NCBI GenBank assembly: GCA_036873135.1
Contig: JAPTYO010000003.1
Coordinates: forward strand, 29,764,763 to 29,828,762
Direction of reading: 5' to 3'
Length of the DNA: 64,000 nt
DNA from: Clarkia xantiana subsp. parviflora
Lineage: Eukaryota; Streptophyta; Magnoliopsida; Myrtales; Onagraceae
In this document: positions 47,459 through 58,021 of the stretch, one piece after another
How positions within the stretch are numbered: the first letter of the stretch is position 1
Layout: each line of letters starts with the position of its first letter
Translations under genes and position numbers: made by a program
Notes under the pieces: generated by a model
Database searches by the model: none
What the model saw: the letters and a program-made list of their open reading frames with translations, nothing else
Told to the model about the DNA's origin: nothing

Positions 47459-48173
47459 TTACCTGCCCGTATTCTCACGCGCCGTCGCTTCAGCGGCTGA
47501 AGCCAGCTTCTGCAGGTTCAGCTTCACAACGGTATCAGCAAAGAGACGGGTGTCCTCCTCCGAGTTCCCCTCCGGCACGTCCACCACGTATGACTCCAGA
47601 ACGACGGTTCCCGTCGGCAGCTCGTGGACCGTCGTCACTGACCGGTAGTTCCTCAGGCGATGCTCGCCGCCGATGATGCTGAATCCAGTGACGAATCGCT
47701 CGTCATCGAGCATGTCCAGCCGCTCCGTACTGGTTGACGCCGGCAGCCCCGATATCACATCCACGTACCTGCGGAGAGCAAATCGGGAACATCAGTGGCA
47801 AATCGAACTTACTCTACGCGCCGCCGCCTCCCCCAGAGCTTCACCGGTCCAGAAGAGGAAACGAATCTCGATACCTGGTGGAGCCGACGGCTATTTGGAA
47901 GTCTTCCGCGACAGAGCAGGCCTTGATGAAGTGCTTATAGACCTGGGGCTTGTCAAAGCGGCGGAGGATGGTCCATACGGCAGCGCGTGGGGCGTGAACG
48001 CGCTGAGCGAGGAGGGAGGAGCATTTTCCGGGGCCGAAGGAGTATGTGTGGAACTCCTTCACCGACGGGATCAGCTCGGCGAACTCTTCTTGGGTCAACC
48101 CCTGTGGTAACGCTAGGTGGTGCGTCGTCGGAGCCGCCGCGTCTTCCACTGCCGGCGAATGTGAATTCTCCAT
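47459..48173 (-). CDS. PYL1: Abscisic acid receptor, PYR1/PYL1 type
   Basis: Two exons (47875-48173 and 47459-47768) with a 106 bp GT-AG intron give 202 residues. START-like (Bet v I) fold, binding ABA in the cytosol and nucleus and then inhibiting PP2C phosphatases. Visible landmarks: K80 in VYKHFIK, matching PYR1 K59 which contacts the ABA carboxylate; gate loop SGLPA (106-110); latch HRL (136-138) in [10 protein letters not shown]115, Y141, E158 and N184 at the other pocket positions. [35 protein letters not shown] and [16 protein letters not shown] place it in the PYR1/PYL1 clade, whose members are dimeric without ligand. Odd: the turn after TTVH is four residues shorter than in PYR1 (ELPTG in place of about nine). 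The ATG is preceded by a CT-rich leader and a (TA)n tract near 48236. The symbol is given by clade, not proven orthology. Confidence 0.9.
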
Positions 48174-48687
48174 AGCCGCCACTAGAGAGAGAAAGTTACT
48201 GAGATAGAGACGGAGAGAGATAGAGGGAGAGAAGGATATATATATATATATATATATTTATTTATTTATTTTATGACGAAAAAAAAGTTCATGGATTTCA
48301 GAAGGGAAGTTAGAGGGTAATTTAGGAAAATAACCGAACTCAGCTGTGGGTTTCTTTTCAGATTTTCTTTCTAATATTAGTAAAGAAGAATGCATGTTTA
48401 ATCCTAGTTGCTTATTAATTAGATTAAACAATTTTTTTTATTTTTTATCTCCGATTTTATAAATCTACCAGTTACGTTGATTATTTATTTAGGTTTCAAT
48501 TAAATATTCATTTTTTCTCGTAATATAGTTGTCTCTATTAAGTGCCAAATTGCCAACATCAAGATTGGAATCTGTTTGGTGATTAAAAATTTGAGATTTT
48601 ACGATGAAAACAAAAAATTATCTGAGATAAAAAAAAAAAATTAATACTATCTAGAGTTAAACCTTATACATATATATATATCCTTAA

Positions 48688-48757
48688 AAAAAATAGCAAA
48701 ATAACTATCTCCATTAAGTCTATACTTAAAAAATAGCAAAATAACTATCTCCATTAA
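48688..48757. repeat. Two-copy ~36 bp direct repeat
   Basis: The phrase aaaaaatagcaaaataac, followed by tatctccattaagtc, occurs twice in close succession. Non-coding. Confidence 0.8.
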
Positions 48758-49429
48758 GTCCCGGAAAATATAAAGTAGACATACTCGTTGATTTATTTTT
48801 GTCATATTAAATTTAGTTACAACAAATTAACTTGTTTTTATGTGTTTTTATTGTCTAACACAAAATAACAGCGTGCATTCGTAGTATGTTTGCTCCACAT
48901 ATACAATAATAATTATATAATTAGTTTATAAGAGTTAAATTTTAAAAGTGTGAACTATGATATTTTTCTATTTTCAGAACTCGATATGTTTAAATCTTAA
49001 ACTTATAATTAATGAATAAAGTGCTAAATAGATATACCATATCATATGATATACTATCTACGTCAAGTTAACTACTAGATATGAATGAATGGTTAAATTT
49101 TCATAGAGAATGCGTCTATATACAAGCAGCACGAACCTCGTGAACAGTTTTTTAATCCTCAATCAATCTTATCTATAAACTGGAAACTTCTCTCGTATAG
49201 GTTAGTGAAAAATACACCTCATACTCCAAGCATCAATGATAAAGAAATACTTATACTAATATAAATACACCTATAATAATGCACACAAAATTATGCATGA
49301 TGTATATAGATATGTATTATGTATGTATGATTTCTTAATTAATTAAGGTTATGTGTAGTTTTGTCATTGATATGTGGACCCATATTCCACCAACCATGAT
49401 CAATGTATATCTCTCTAACTTTCTGAAAT

Positions 49430-49950
49430 TCTTTTTAAAAAAATAACTAAATTACAAAAAAAAAAAAAAATCAATTTACAAATTGGTAATTAAATTTTAA
49501 TTTTTTTAGAATTGGTTATTCAAATTTTAACTATTAAACAAATTACTACATCAGTTTCAATTTCCGTCAAACTAGATATAAAACGAGCATATTTTCACCA
49601 CATAATTTCTTTTCATTATAATAATAAATAATATATAAATTGAAAAAATTGAAATAAAATACTTTCAATTGGATGCTCGATTGAAAGACACCGTTCGAAT
49701 TGGACAAAAATCCAATTGAATGTATTTCGGTGCAATACTTTTAATTTATGTTTGAATCTATCTGGAGCACACTTGAAATGCTCTATACGTTAAAAATATG
49801 TTTATTTCTTGTCCAGTTTGATGAGAATTAAAACAGATGTAACAATTTGCTCAAAAATTGAAAATTTTGATGGTCAATTTTTAAAAATTAAAATTGTTAT
49901 AGCGATTTGTAAATATATCTAAATCCAAGTGTTAAATTGGTCATTAACAA
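49430..49950. mobile_element. AT-rich MITE with ~100 bp inverted ends
   Basis: The left part (acaaattggtaattaaattttaat ... attactacatcagtttcaatttccgtcaaact) is mirrored by the right part, whose complement repeats AGTTTGATG, TTAAAACAGATGTAACAATTTG and caaatcgctataac. A partial relative lies in the USP-like intron at 4390-4730. No target duplication was resolved. Confidence 0.65.
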
Positions 49951-50341
49951 AAAAAAAAAAAATTCCTGAACTATGGTTTTATTGTATTTCATTTTTTTAA
50001 TCTAGTACTCTAAGTCTAAGGCTCTTTTTTGAGGATAATGTTCAAAGATTCTTGCAAGTTGCTTACCTTTGTCCCCCATGGACATGGACATATGGATGCA
50101 TATATATGATGTCTTGTCCAAGTCCAATTAACAAACAGAGCCCATATGTCCCCATGTTATTAATTAACAAAATATGATTTATACATATTGATACAACCCT
50201 ATCTGTACTTCAATAAATCCATTATTTGAGTTTTTACGTAACGACTAAAGATTTTAAGATAGTCCGGATTGCAGGTTATCACGTTCGTCTTAATCCAGAT
50301 CATCTTCTAGGCCATATGGCCATTTTGGGAGGGTTTTTTAA

Positions 50342-50397
50342 AGGGTTAAATCGTATTTTGGTGTCATATGTTTGACTAAATTGTTTTTAGTGCATTA
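50342..50397 (+). mobile_element. Left end of a Mutator-type MITE, split by copia 2
   Basis: gggttaaatcgtattttggtg... matches the end of the MITE at 57230. The matching continuation (ttttggtgtattcgttaac, gttaagtggcacgtgcaa, ctcacgtgac) lies beyond copia 2, at 54488-54650. The far end of this MITE was not found. Confidence 0.65.
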
Positions 50398-50558
50398 TCA
50401 TAGAACTATATGGACCTATTTATTATGTTCAGAAAGTTTAAGGTCTTTACTATTTACTTTATTATTGCATATATAACAGTTACCGTTGCAAATAGTGATT
50501 AATCCATCGCTCTCTTATTGTTGAAGTTGATGTTCATCATTCTTCATTTCAGTTCAGT
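50398..50558 (+). repeat. 5' LTR of copia 2
   Basis: Aligns with 54295-54482 through phrases tctttactatttacttta, cagttaccgttg and ctctcttattgttgaagttg. The expected TG...CA ends are decayed. Confidence 0.8.
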
Positions 50559-51273
50559 CTTTATGATATCAGAGCACATGACTTGCTTATGTTTTTAGTT
50601 TGGATTTCAATGTCAGATCTATATTTCAATCTTAGATCTAAGTTTCGATTAGATTTTTTTGCGAGATGGCAACTCAATCTACTCCTCCACCTGCTGCTAA
50701 ATCTGCTTGGACTCGTCTGGGAACGATGATAGCACCAAATCTATCGACGATCGGTTCTATTTACAACCTTCAGATATCACTGGGCATTTTTTAATTCCAA
50801 CAGAGGAGAAGCTTACTGAAGCGGGAAACTATTATAATTGGGTTCAGGCGATTCCCAAATCTCTGTTTTGGAGATGAGAATTGCTTGAGGAATTGGCGAA
50901 ACAATGTTTTTCTGGTGGGATCACTGTAATGCAATCGTTAAAGCCTGGGTAATCAATTTCGTTGCTCGAGATCTTACTCAAGGATTGATGAATGTTCCTA
51001 CTGCTCGATTAATATGTGAGGAGTTGCGTGAATGATTCAGCATCATTGATGGAACTCATGAATATCATCTGATTCGCGAGATCTACTCTATGAGGCAATG
51101 AACTCTCACTACAACTAAATACTATCAGAATTTTAAAGTTCTATGGGATGAACTAGTTATTTTAGATGATAATTGGATGTGTGGAGAATGTTCAGCTTCA
51201 CCGAAAGCCTTAGCCAGAAACGATAAGCAGAGATTGATCCAATTTTTATTGGATTGAATGAGACTTATGGAGG

Positions 51274-51441
51274 AGTTAGATCTACAATAATGATAGGGGT
51301 TCCGACACCTAGGTTCTGAAAACCTCCGACTATGAGAGGAATTATATTTGCCCCAAAAGTTGTTTAAAATTACACCACATGCCACAATGACTATATTCGG
51401 AGGTTTTCGGAATCTAGGTCTCGAAACCCCTATCAGTGCTC
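51274..51441. mobile_element. 168 bp MITE nested in copia 2 gag
   Basis: Flanked by an exact 8 bp duplication TTAGATCT (51266-51273, 51442-51449). The inverted ends share TGATAGGGGTT, GAGACCTAG-like and CCGAAAACCTCCGA sequence. The gag reading on either side is in the same frame at the duplication, so the insertion alone breaks it here. The 8 bp target suggests hAT. Confidence 0.85.
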
Positions 51442-54294
51442 TTAGATCTAATCTCTTGATGCTTAGTTCTTTACCATCTTTAAATGCTGCTTATTATTTG
51501 TTAATGCAAGAAGAAAATCAACGTTTAGTTGCAGCTTCTACTAGAGGACATAATGATTTAATGCCAACTCATGATGTTGGAGATTTTGTTGCTCTCTGTT
51601 CAGCTGGTTCTAAAAATACAAGGGATCGCTTTGGTTTTCGATAGTTCCTCACAATGGTGGATGATTGTACTAGATCGATTTGTATATTTTTATTCATGAA
51701 GATTTTTTTAGCTATGGTTGCTACTCAATTCAATTCCAAGGTTAATATTTGTAGGAGTGACAACAGTGTTTCTAAACTCTTCCATAAAAGAGTTGTTCAC
51801 TGCTTCTGGTATTATACATCAAAACAGTTGTGTGCGAACACGACAACATAATGGGATTGCTGAAATGAAACATCGAAACTTGGTATAGGTGGTAAGGACA
51901 TTAAAACTACAAGCAACTATTCCAGACAGGTTTTGGGGTCTTTGTATTCTAACTTCTTGGTACGTAATTACTGTTATGCCCTCAAGTGTATTGAATGGTC
52001 AATCTCCTTTTGAAGCACTCAAAAGAAAGTTTGATATGTAGTTTCTACGTGTATTTGGATGTCTAAGTTTTACATCCAATTTTCAGAACCATGACAAGCT
52101 GGATCCAAGTTCAATAACATTTATTTTTCTGGGTTACTCCCCAACTCAGAAAGGCTATATAGACTCCTAAATTTGCAGAAATGGAATCTATTTATCACCG
52201 AGAATTTTATCTTCAGAGAACACTTATTTCCATTCAAGATAGATAAGAAACAACTTCTGCATACTGAGAAGCGATTTGCTGATTAGCTGTGGCATGATAC
52301 TCACCAAGAATCTAATAATATTGGTGTAGACTTTCACAATCTTGGTTCAGACACTGATGTTGACATACATAATCTTGGTTCGGATACAGATGTTGACACA
52401 CATAATCTTGATGTAGACACTTCAGATTCTTCTTCACACAGCTTGCAGCAAGTAGATGTTGCTGATCAGCAAGCTAATATTTATATTCCTCCAGACCCTA
52501 GACGTTCAACTAGGTCTAGACATTTTACATCATGGTTTATCAAGCTAATATTGATACTCCTCCAAAGCCTAGACGTTCAACTAGGTCTAGAAATTTGCCA
52601 TCATGGTCCAGTTATTATGTCTTTACTTGTGGAGACTTAAATTATACTCAATTCAGTCATGAATATAGCTGTTTTCTGAGTACCATCAATAAATTCCATT
52701 AACCAGTAACCTTTCAAGATGCTTCTTCTGATTCTAAATGGATCATGGTCATGAAATAAAAAAATAACTGCCTTGTAAGGTAATCAAACTTGAGTGCTTT
52801 CTAACTTACCTTTTGACAAAGAACCCATATGATATAAATGGGTATACAAGGTTAAGTATAACCATGATGGAACAATGGAGAACTATAAGGCACGCCTTGT
52901 TGCCAAATGGTATATACAAAAGGCTGGGAAGTATTTTAAAGAAACATTCTCCCCTGTGGTGAAAATGGTGACACTGGGGACCTTCTTGATTGTTGATGCT
53001 TCTTACCCTTGGCCTTTATATCAAATGGACGTGAGCAATGCATTACTTCAGGCATATTTGGAAGAGGAAGTATACATGGATATACCTCCAAGCTTTGAAA
53101 GCTTGCAATCATCAGGGTAAGGAAAATTTGCAAACTCTTAAAGTCTTTATATGGACTAAAGCAAGCATCCAGATAGTGGAACCTCAAACTTACTCAAGCA
53201 ATGATAGATAATGGTTATGAACATGGTAAGTTTGATTATTATATATTCAGTAAATTCGAGGGACAAACAGGTGCATTTGCATGTGTATGTAGATGATCTA
53301 CTAATTAGTGGATCAGACTCTCAAATGATTGATGATCTGAAACTGGTTTCATTCTCACTTTAAGCTCAAAGATTTTGAAATTCTAAAATACTTCCTTGGA
53401 TTGGAAGTTGCTTGATCAAATTAGGGAATTGTATTAAACCAGAGAAAAGATGCTCTAAAATTGATTGAAGAAGTAGGCATGGCAAAAGCAAATGTCGCGG
53501 ATACTCCCTGGAGCAGAAGTTAAGGTTGACCAGTTTTAAATATGATTATACTTTCTAACTCAATGCAACTGATTCAATTTTAAAAGATGCGGAGTTTTAT
53601 CAAATGATTGTGGGTAAATCACTATATCTAACCATAACACGTCTAGACATATCCTATGCAAAACCTTGAGCCAGTTTGTTCATGAGCCCAATAAATCTCA
53701 CCTAAAGCAGCAAATAGGGTTGTGAGATACATAAAGTGGAATCCTGGTCAAGGAATATTTTTTGCTGCAAACAACAATTTGAATATTGTCACAGGATTCT
53801 GTGATAGTGACTGGGGCACTTGTAGGGTTACTAAATGATTATTTTCTTGTTATGCAATCAAACTTGGTAGCATAATTATCTCATGGAAATCTAAGAATCA
53901 GGACACTGTCTCAAGATCGAGTGCGGAAGAGGAATACAGAAGCATGAGTTCTGCAGTGTCTGAAATCGTCTGGATTAGGGGTCTCCTGAATGAGCTTAGA
54001 ATTCTAGTGAATTTTCCAGCTACTTTTTACTGTGATAACAATGCAGATATATAAATTGCTGGAAACCCAATCTATTATGAATGAACCAAGCACATCGAAA
54101 TCGATTGCCATTTTGTCAGAGCTCAAATGCATAATGGAACAATAACACCAAAACACATCGATTCGAAGTGTCAACTTGCAGATGTTTTGACGAAAGCACT
54201 ACCCAAAGGGTAACATTATATTTTGCTATATGTATTTGGTGTTATCGAATTGTTCAAGGAAATATAGGAAGATAAAGATTCTTAGATGGGGAGA

Positions 54295-54482
54295 ATATAG
54301 AACTATAAGGACTTATTTACTATGTTGAGAAAGTTTAGGGTCTTTACTATTTACTTTACTATTGCTATATATATCAGTTACCGTTGTAAGCAGTGATTAT
54401 GGAAGTATTATTGCAGTATTGAGAGATCCATCGCTCTCTTATTGTTGAAGTTGATGTTCATCCTTCTTCATTTTAATTCAGT
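54295..54482 (+). repeat. 3' LTR of copia 2
   Basis: Starts after the purine tract (agatggggaga) and ends at the CATTA duplication. It contains the stretch tatggaagtattattgcagt, absent from the 5' LTR. Confidence 0.8.
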
Positions 54483-54487
54483 CATTA

Positions 54488-55015
54488 AATAATTTTTTTT
54501 GGTAGACTTGATGTGATACATTTGCGTTTTATAGAATTTTGGTGTATTCGTTAACTTTTCGTTAAGTGGCACGTGCAACTCACGTGACTTGTCTAGTACT
54601 TTTGATTTTGTTCAATTTAGTTCATCCAATATATATGTAACTTATATTTTGTTTCATTTATAGTAATAAAGTTTTCAAATCGAACCACCTAACCCGGTTG
54701 ACCTAGCATGGTTTTCAAATCGAAAAAAATCGTACTTGTGCAAATATATGACAGAAATATATCGTCTAAAAAATAAACCGTGTTCTTAAGTCTTATTCAT
54801 ACTCGAAATAAATCATGGTATAAGAGCTAGCTTTTATGACCGCAATACATATTAAAAAAACCAGTGCAACATACACACACACACACTTCAAACTCCAACC
54901 AGCATTCACATCGGAGGCGTTTAGATTTAAAAACACCATTATCTAGACAATGACCAAATAAGTTGGTCTCAAGTAACAAAGGCAAATACTAATTAATACA
55001 ATGAATTAGTTAATA
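54488..55015. other. Right part of split MITE and 3' flank of unknown gene
   Basis: 54488-54660 continues the Mutator-type MITE interrupted by copia 2. An (AC)n tract lies at 54871-54886. The remaining sequence up to 55015 is the 3' side of the minus-strand gene. Confidence 0.55.
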
Positions 55016-56200
55016 TCAACAACCCAACAGTTTGAGATAAGGCAAGCCACGAGGCTTGTGTTGGATCTTATTCTTGGAGTCTTTGTCTTCTTCCCTTGTA
55101 GCCTTGTCTTTCCCTTTGCCTTGTTCCTTTGTCGACTTCTTCGTCTTTTGAGTCGATCGGGTTATTTTAGGTTGCGATTCTTCTACTGTCTGGTTTTTAA
55201 CGACAGTAGTGCCCAAGTTTGCCTTTTTGGAAACTTGGCTACACGATGATTCTCCGGTTCTTGTCGATGTTCTTGCGGATCTATTTGATTCCATCTCCAA
55301 GCTCAACTATAAGTCACTTTTTCATATCATTTATTTTAATAGGAAAAAATTATGTAATATGGTATAATGGTTCGACACGTCACTTCTTATAGTCTTATCC
55401 AAAAGGTTAGAGGTTTAAATTTCGCTGAAACCTTGAGAATGGAAAAAATTTGTGGCAAACACTTTACCTCTTGCAGAATAATTGGTGAGAGTGTTGATTA
55501 ATTTAGCAAATAGGATACGGGTGATCCCATTGGATCACCATGCGGGAAATAAAAAAAAAAACATTTCAGTGTTTCATCTATTAATTAATTAGAGGTTTCG
55601 GGTTTGAGCTCCGACGCTTTATTTCTTAGCTAAAGGTCTAGGTTTTGAGCTCCGGGATTTAGAAAAGTATGTATGGACAACACAGATTGTTCTAGGGGCT
55701 AACCGGTGCGATTGGAGATTATTTCTGGCCTGGCATCATATGAAAGTTCGTGGGAAATAAAAAAAATTAAAAACGAACAAAAAAACTATAACACGTTATA
55801 GCAAACCATAAAAAATTTAAAAAGGGGAAAAAATTTAAAACGATTTTGCAGAAATTATTACCTGAAAAAGACGATATTCTAAAGTAGAAACTCGATCGAC
55901 CAACGACCCTTTGAAGTAGTCGTCGCAGCCAGCTAAATCCAACGACGTAATGTCAGAGCTTCTTCGTCCGTTGATGTGTTTGCCTTCGAGACGCTTCATC
56001 TATCAAACCCGTTCAGAAGACAAGAAATTGTTAAAAGTTTGAATAACAGCTCGTCGAAAGTTTTCACTCACAAATTTGAGCTTATATAAAATTTGATTAA
56101 GATATTACAAATACTATCTGATCCAGTTACATACAATGTTATCTATCCGATCCAGCCTCGAAGAGAGGGGAATCAACGAGTACATTCGTTCTCGATCCAT
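55016..56200 (-). CDS. Unknown plant protein with coiled N-terminus and basic Lys-rich tail
   Basis: Three exons, 56135-56200, 55862-55999 and 55016-55306, with GT-AG introns all in phase 0, give 164 residues. Exon 1: MDRERMYSLIPLSSRLDRIDNI. Exon 2 continues MKRLEGKHINGR... with LDLAGCDDYFKGSLVDRV and STLEYRLFQ. Exon 3 starts LSLEMESN, is then Ser/Thr-rich, and turns very basic and charged (KKSTKEQGKGKDKATREEDKDSK) before the end GLPYLKLLGC. The leucine spacing across RLDRIDNIMKRLE and LVDRVSTLEYRLFQLSLEME suggests a short coiled coil. The splice sites joining without stops and a conserved-looking C-terminus support a real gene. I do not recognise the family. A shorter model starting at the exon 2 ATG (55999) is possible. 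Intron 2 contains a SINE-like sequence. Confidence 0.72.
55355..55560 (+). mobile_element. tRNA-derived SINE-like element in intron 2
   Basis: A-box-like tggtataatggttcgac, B-box-like aggtttaaatttc about 55 bases on, body gagaatgg...gtggcaaacactttacctc and a poly(A) end near 55549. Similar in layout and wording to 8868-8986. No target duplication was seen. Confidence 0.55.
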
Positions 56201-57220
56201 CGTTCTTCGCAGTTAGTGAGTTCTTCAGAAGAGAGCTAGCTAGCTAGCTTGGGTTATAAGCTTAAGCTGAGTGTAAGAAGAAAGGTTTTTCTGCATATTT
56301 TTTAGGTGAATATTAACAACTTTCCCTTCATTTCCGTTGAGTGATTCAGTCAAAGAAGACCAAGTAATGCGGCATTTAGTTATGTAATTTCATGACATAA
56401 TTAAGATTTTATGCTTATGAATCTCCTATTATTGTTTATACTGATAAAATGAAGTTTTATGGTTGATTTAGACGTGAACTTCCATACTTTATGAATGAAC
56501 TATTCGAACATCCACTTTTTAAATTTTGTTACATATGCTTTCAAAAGTGGGGCACTATTGCACCTACGGTCATTTGATAAAGTTGTCATGTGCGGAGCAC
56601 ATAAGTGTTTTTCAGACCAATCTGAGTGAAATACCCCTCTGATCAAAAGCTATAGATCTTGGAAAAAGTTAAGGGTTTTACTTTTAAATCAAACTGTGTT
56701 TTTTTTTTTTACGAAAACAGGTGTTTGGAATATTACGTATTGACTAATTGGTGTCCGATATAATTTTTGTAATTTGTAGATATTTGAGTTTTAAGATATC
56801 CAAACTGTTGCACTAATCGAAACTAGATCACAATTGATCTAGCCCGGGTAGAGCCTAGGGCTAGGAGCAGCCATGACCCCAATCGAAACTAGCTCTCATT
56901 TGACCTAACTCGAGTCGAGCTCAGAGCTAGGACCGGTTATAGTTAGTTTGGAGTGAAAAGCGGAGTCTTCTTGACTCGATGGGATGACGTCTGCGTAAGA
57001 CATAGGCGACCCTAATTATGTTCGGACCTAGGGCTCGACCCGAGCTAGGTCATATGGGACTTAGATTCGATTACTGCAACAATTTGAACTTCCCAATATC
57101 TAAAAATCACAAAAATTATATCAGATACCAATCTATCATATCTCAGGTACTACTTAATTTTAAAACAAATGTTGATAAGCGTATTTCCTATATTTCTTGC
57201 ATTTTAACCTAAACTTTTGT
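56201..57220. other. Upstream region of unknown gene and repeat-like DNA
   Basis: 56201-56350 is the promoter or leader of the minus-strand gene (includes agctagctagctagctt at 56239). 56820-57060 has inverted and direct phrases such as cgaaactag, tgacctaactcgagtcgagctc and ccgagctaggtcata that also occur, changed, at 60840-61100, so it is probably a diverged transposon family. Confidence 0.5.
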
Positions 57221-57229
57221 TTTAAGGAA

Positions 57230-57737
57230 GGGTTAACAGGTCTTTTGGTCCATGATGTTTGACCACTTTTGGGTTTTGGTCCATAATGTTTTTTTTGCCT
57301 AGTTTTGGTACCATATATTTGCAGATTTTTCTAGTTTTGGTCCGACAGTTACATTCCGTCCATTTTTTCCGTTAAGTGATATGTGCAAGTCACGTGATCC
57401 ACCATAAACTTTCAATTTTGTTCAAATTTGGAGGAATTGACCATTGAACTAGGTTTGTGTGTCAATTCCCCCAAATTTGACTATTAAACCTAGTTCAATT
57501 CGCCCAAATTGAACTAGGTTTAGGGTGTCAATTCCCCCAAATTCGAACAAAATTGAAAGTTTAGGTTGGATCACGTGACTTGCACATGTCACTTAACAGA
57601 AAAAATGGACGGAATGTAACGATCGGATCAAAACTAGAAAAATCTGCAAATATATAATACCAAAACTAGGCCAAAAAAACATCATTGACCAAAACCCAAA
57701 AGTGGCCAAACATCATGGACCAAAAACCTGTTAACCC
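57230..57737. mobile_element. Mutator-type MITE with near-perfect 9 bp duplication
   Basis: 508 bp with inverted ends of about 200 bp (gggttaacaggtcttttggtcc / complement of ...ttttggtccatgatg). Flanked by TTTAAGGAA (57221-57229) and TTTAAAGAA (57738-57746). Shared inner phrases include tgcaagtcacgtgatcc and ttcaattttgttcaaattt. Same family as the split copy at 50342/54488 and a decayed piece near 60690-60790. Confidence 0.9.
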
Positions 57738-58021
57738 TTTAAAGAAACATTCACATGCGACACACATGACAATTTATGTCCAGTTTCCCACCTCAGAATG
57801 TACATGTAGCAAAATTTATAAAATCAAAGTACTATTAGTTAAATTTTTTAAATTAATTAACGCTTATACAAGTAAACCATCAAAGATTATACGGAATTTC
57901 CACATTGTGAAATTCAAGAGTGAACAATTCTTGCAACAATCTTTGATGCCCTAAACAATGTAAGATTCAAATCAAAACCAAACTTGGATGGGTAATGGCA
58001 GTCGGGTTTGGTTCGGGTTTT
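57738..58021. other. 3' flank of BOU-type gene
   Basis: Probable 3' UTR of the carrier gene on its right side. No other feature was seen. Confidence 0.5.

Larger units (their letters stand above)
48180..50341. other. Upstream region of the ABA receptor and AT-rich intergenic
   Basis: Includes the (TA)n tract at 48236-48256 and a direct repeat of about 36 bp at 48688-48757 (aatagcaaaataactatctcc, twice). The inverted-repeat element at 49430-49950 is listed separately. No gene is seen. Confidence 0.55.
50398..54482 (+). mobile_element. Decayed Ty1/copia retrotransposon (copia 2)
   Basis: 4.1 kb, flanked by the exact 5 bp duplication CATTA (50393-50397, 54483-54487). LTRs are 50398-50558 and 54295-54482; the left lacks about 27 bases present in the right. 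A tRNA-Met-like primer site (tgatatcagag) starts near 50564 and a purine tract precedes the right LTR. Gag starts near 50666 (ATG GCA ACT CAA). Integrase remnants lie at 51650-52150, reverse transcriptase at about 52830-53350 with YVDD at 53286-53297, and RNase H at about 53790-54230 with CDSDWG and SRSSAEEEY. There are many stops and frameshifts, so it is dead. A 168 bp MITE sits in gag. Confidence 0.88.

Noticed and set aside
27575..48173. Hormone-signalling gene cluster (MYC2 and PYL)
   Set aside because: The two genes are about 18 kb apart with retroelements between, on opposite strands; no shared regulation is visible.
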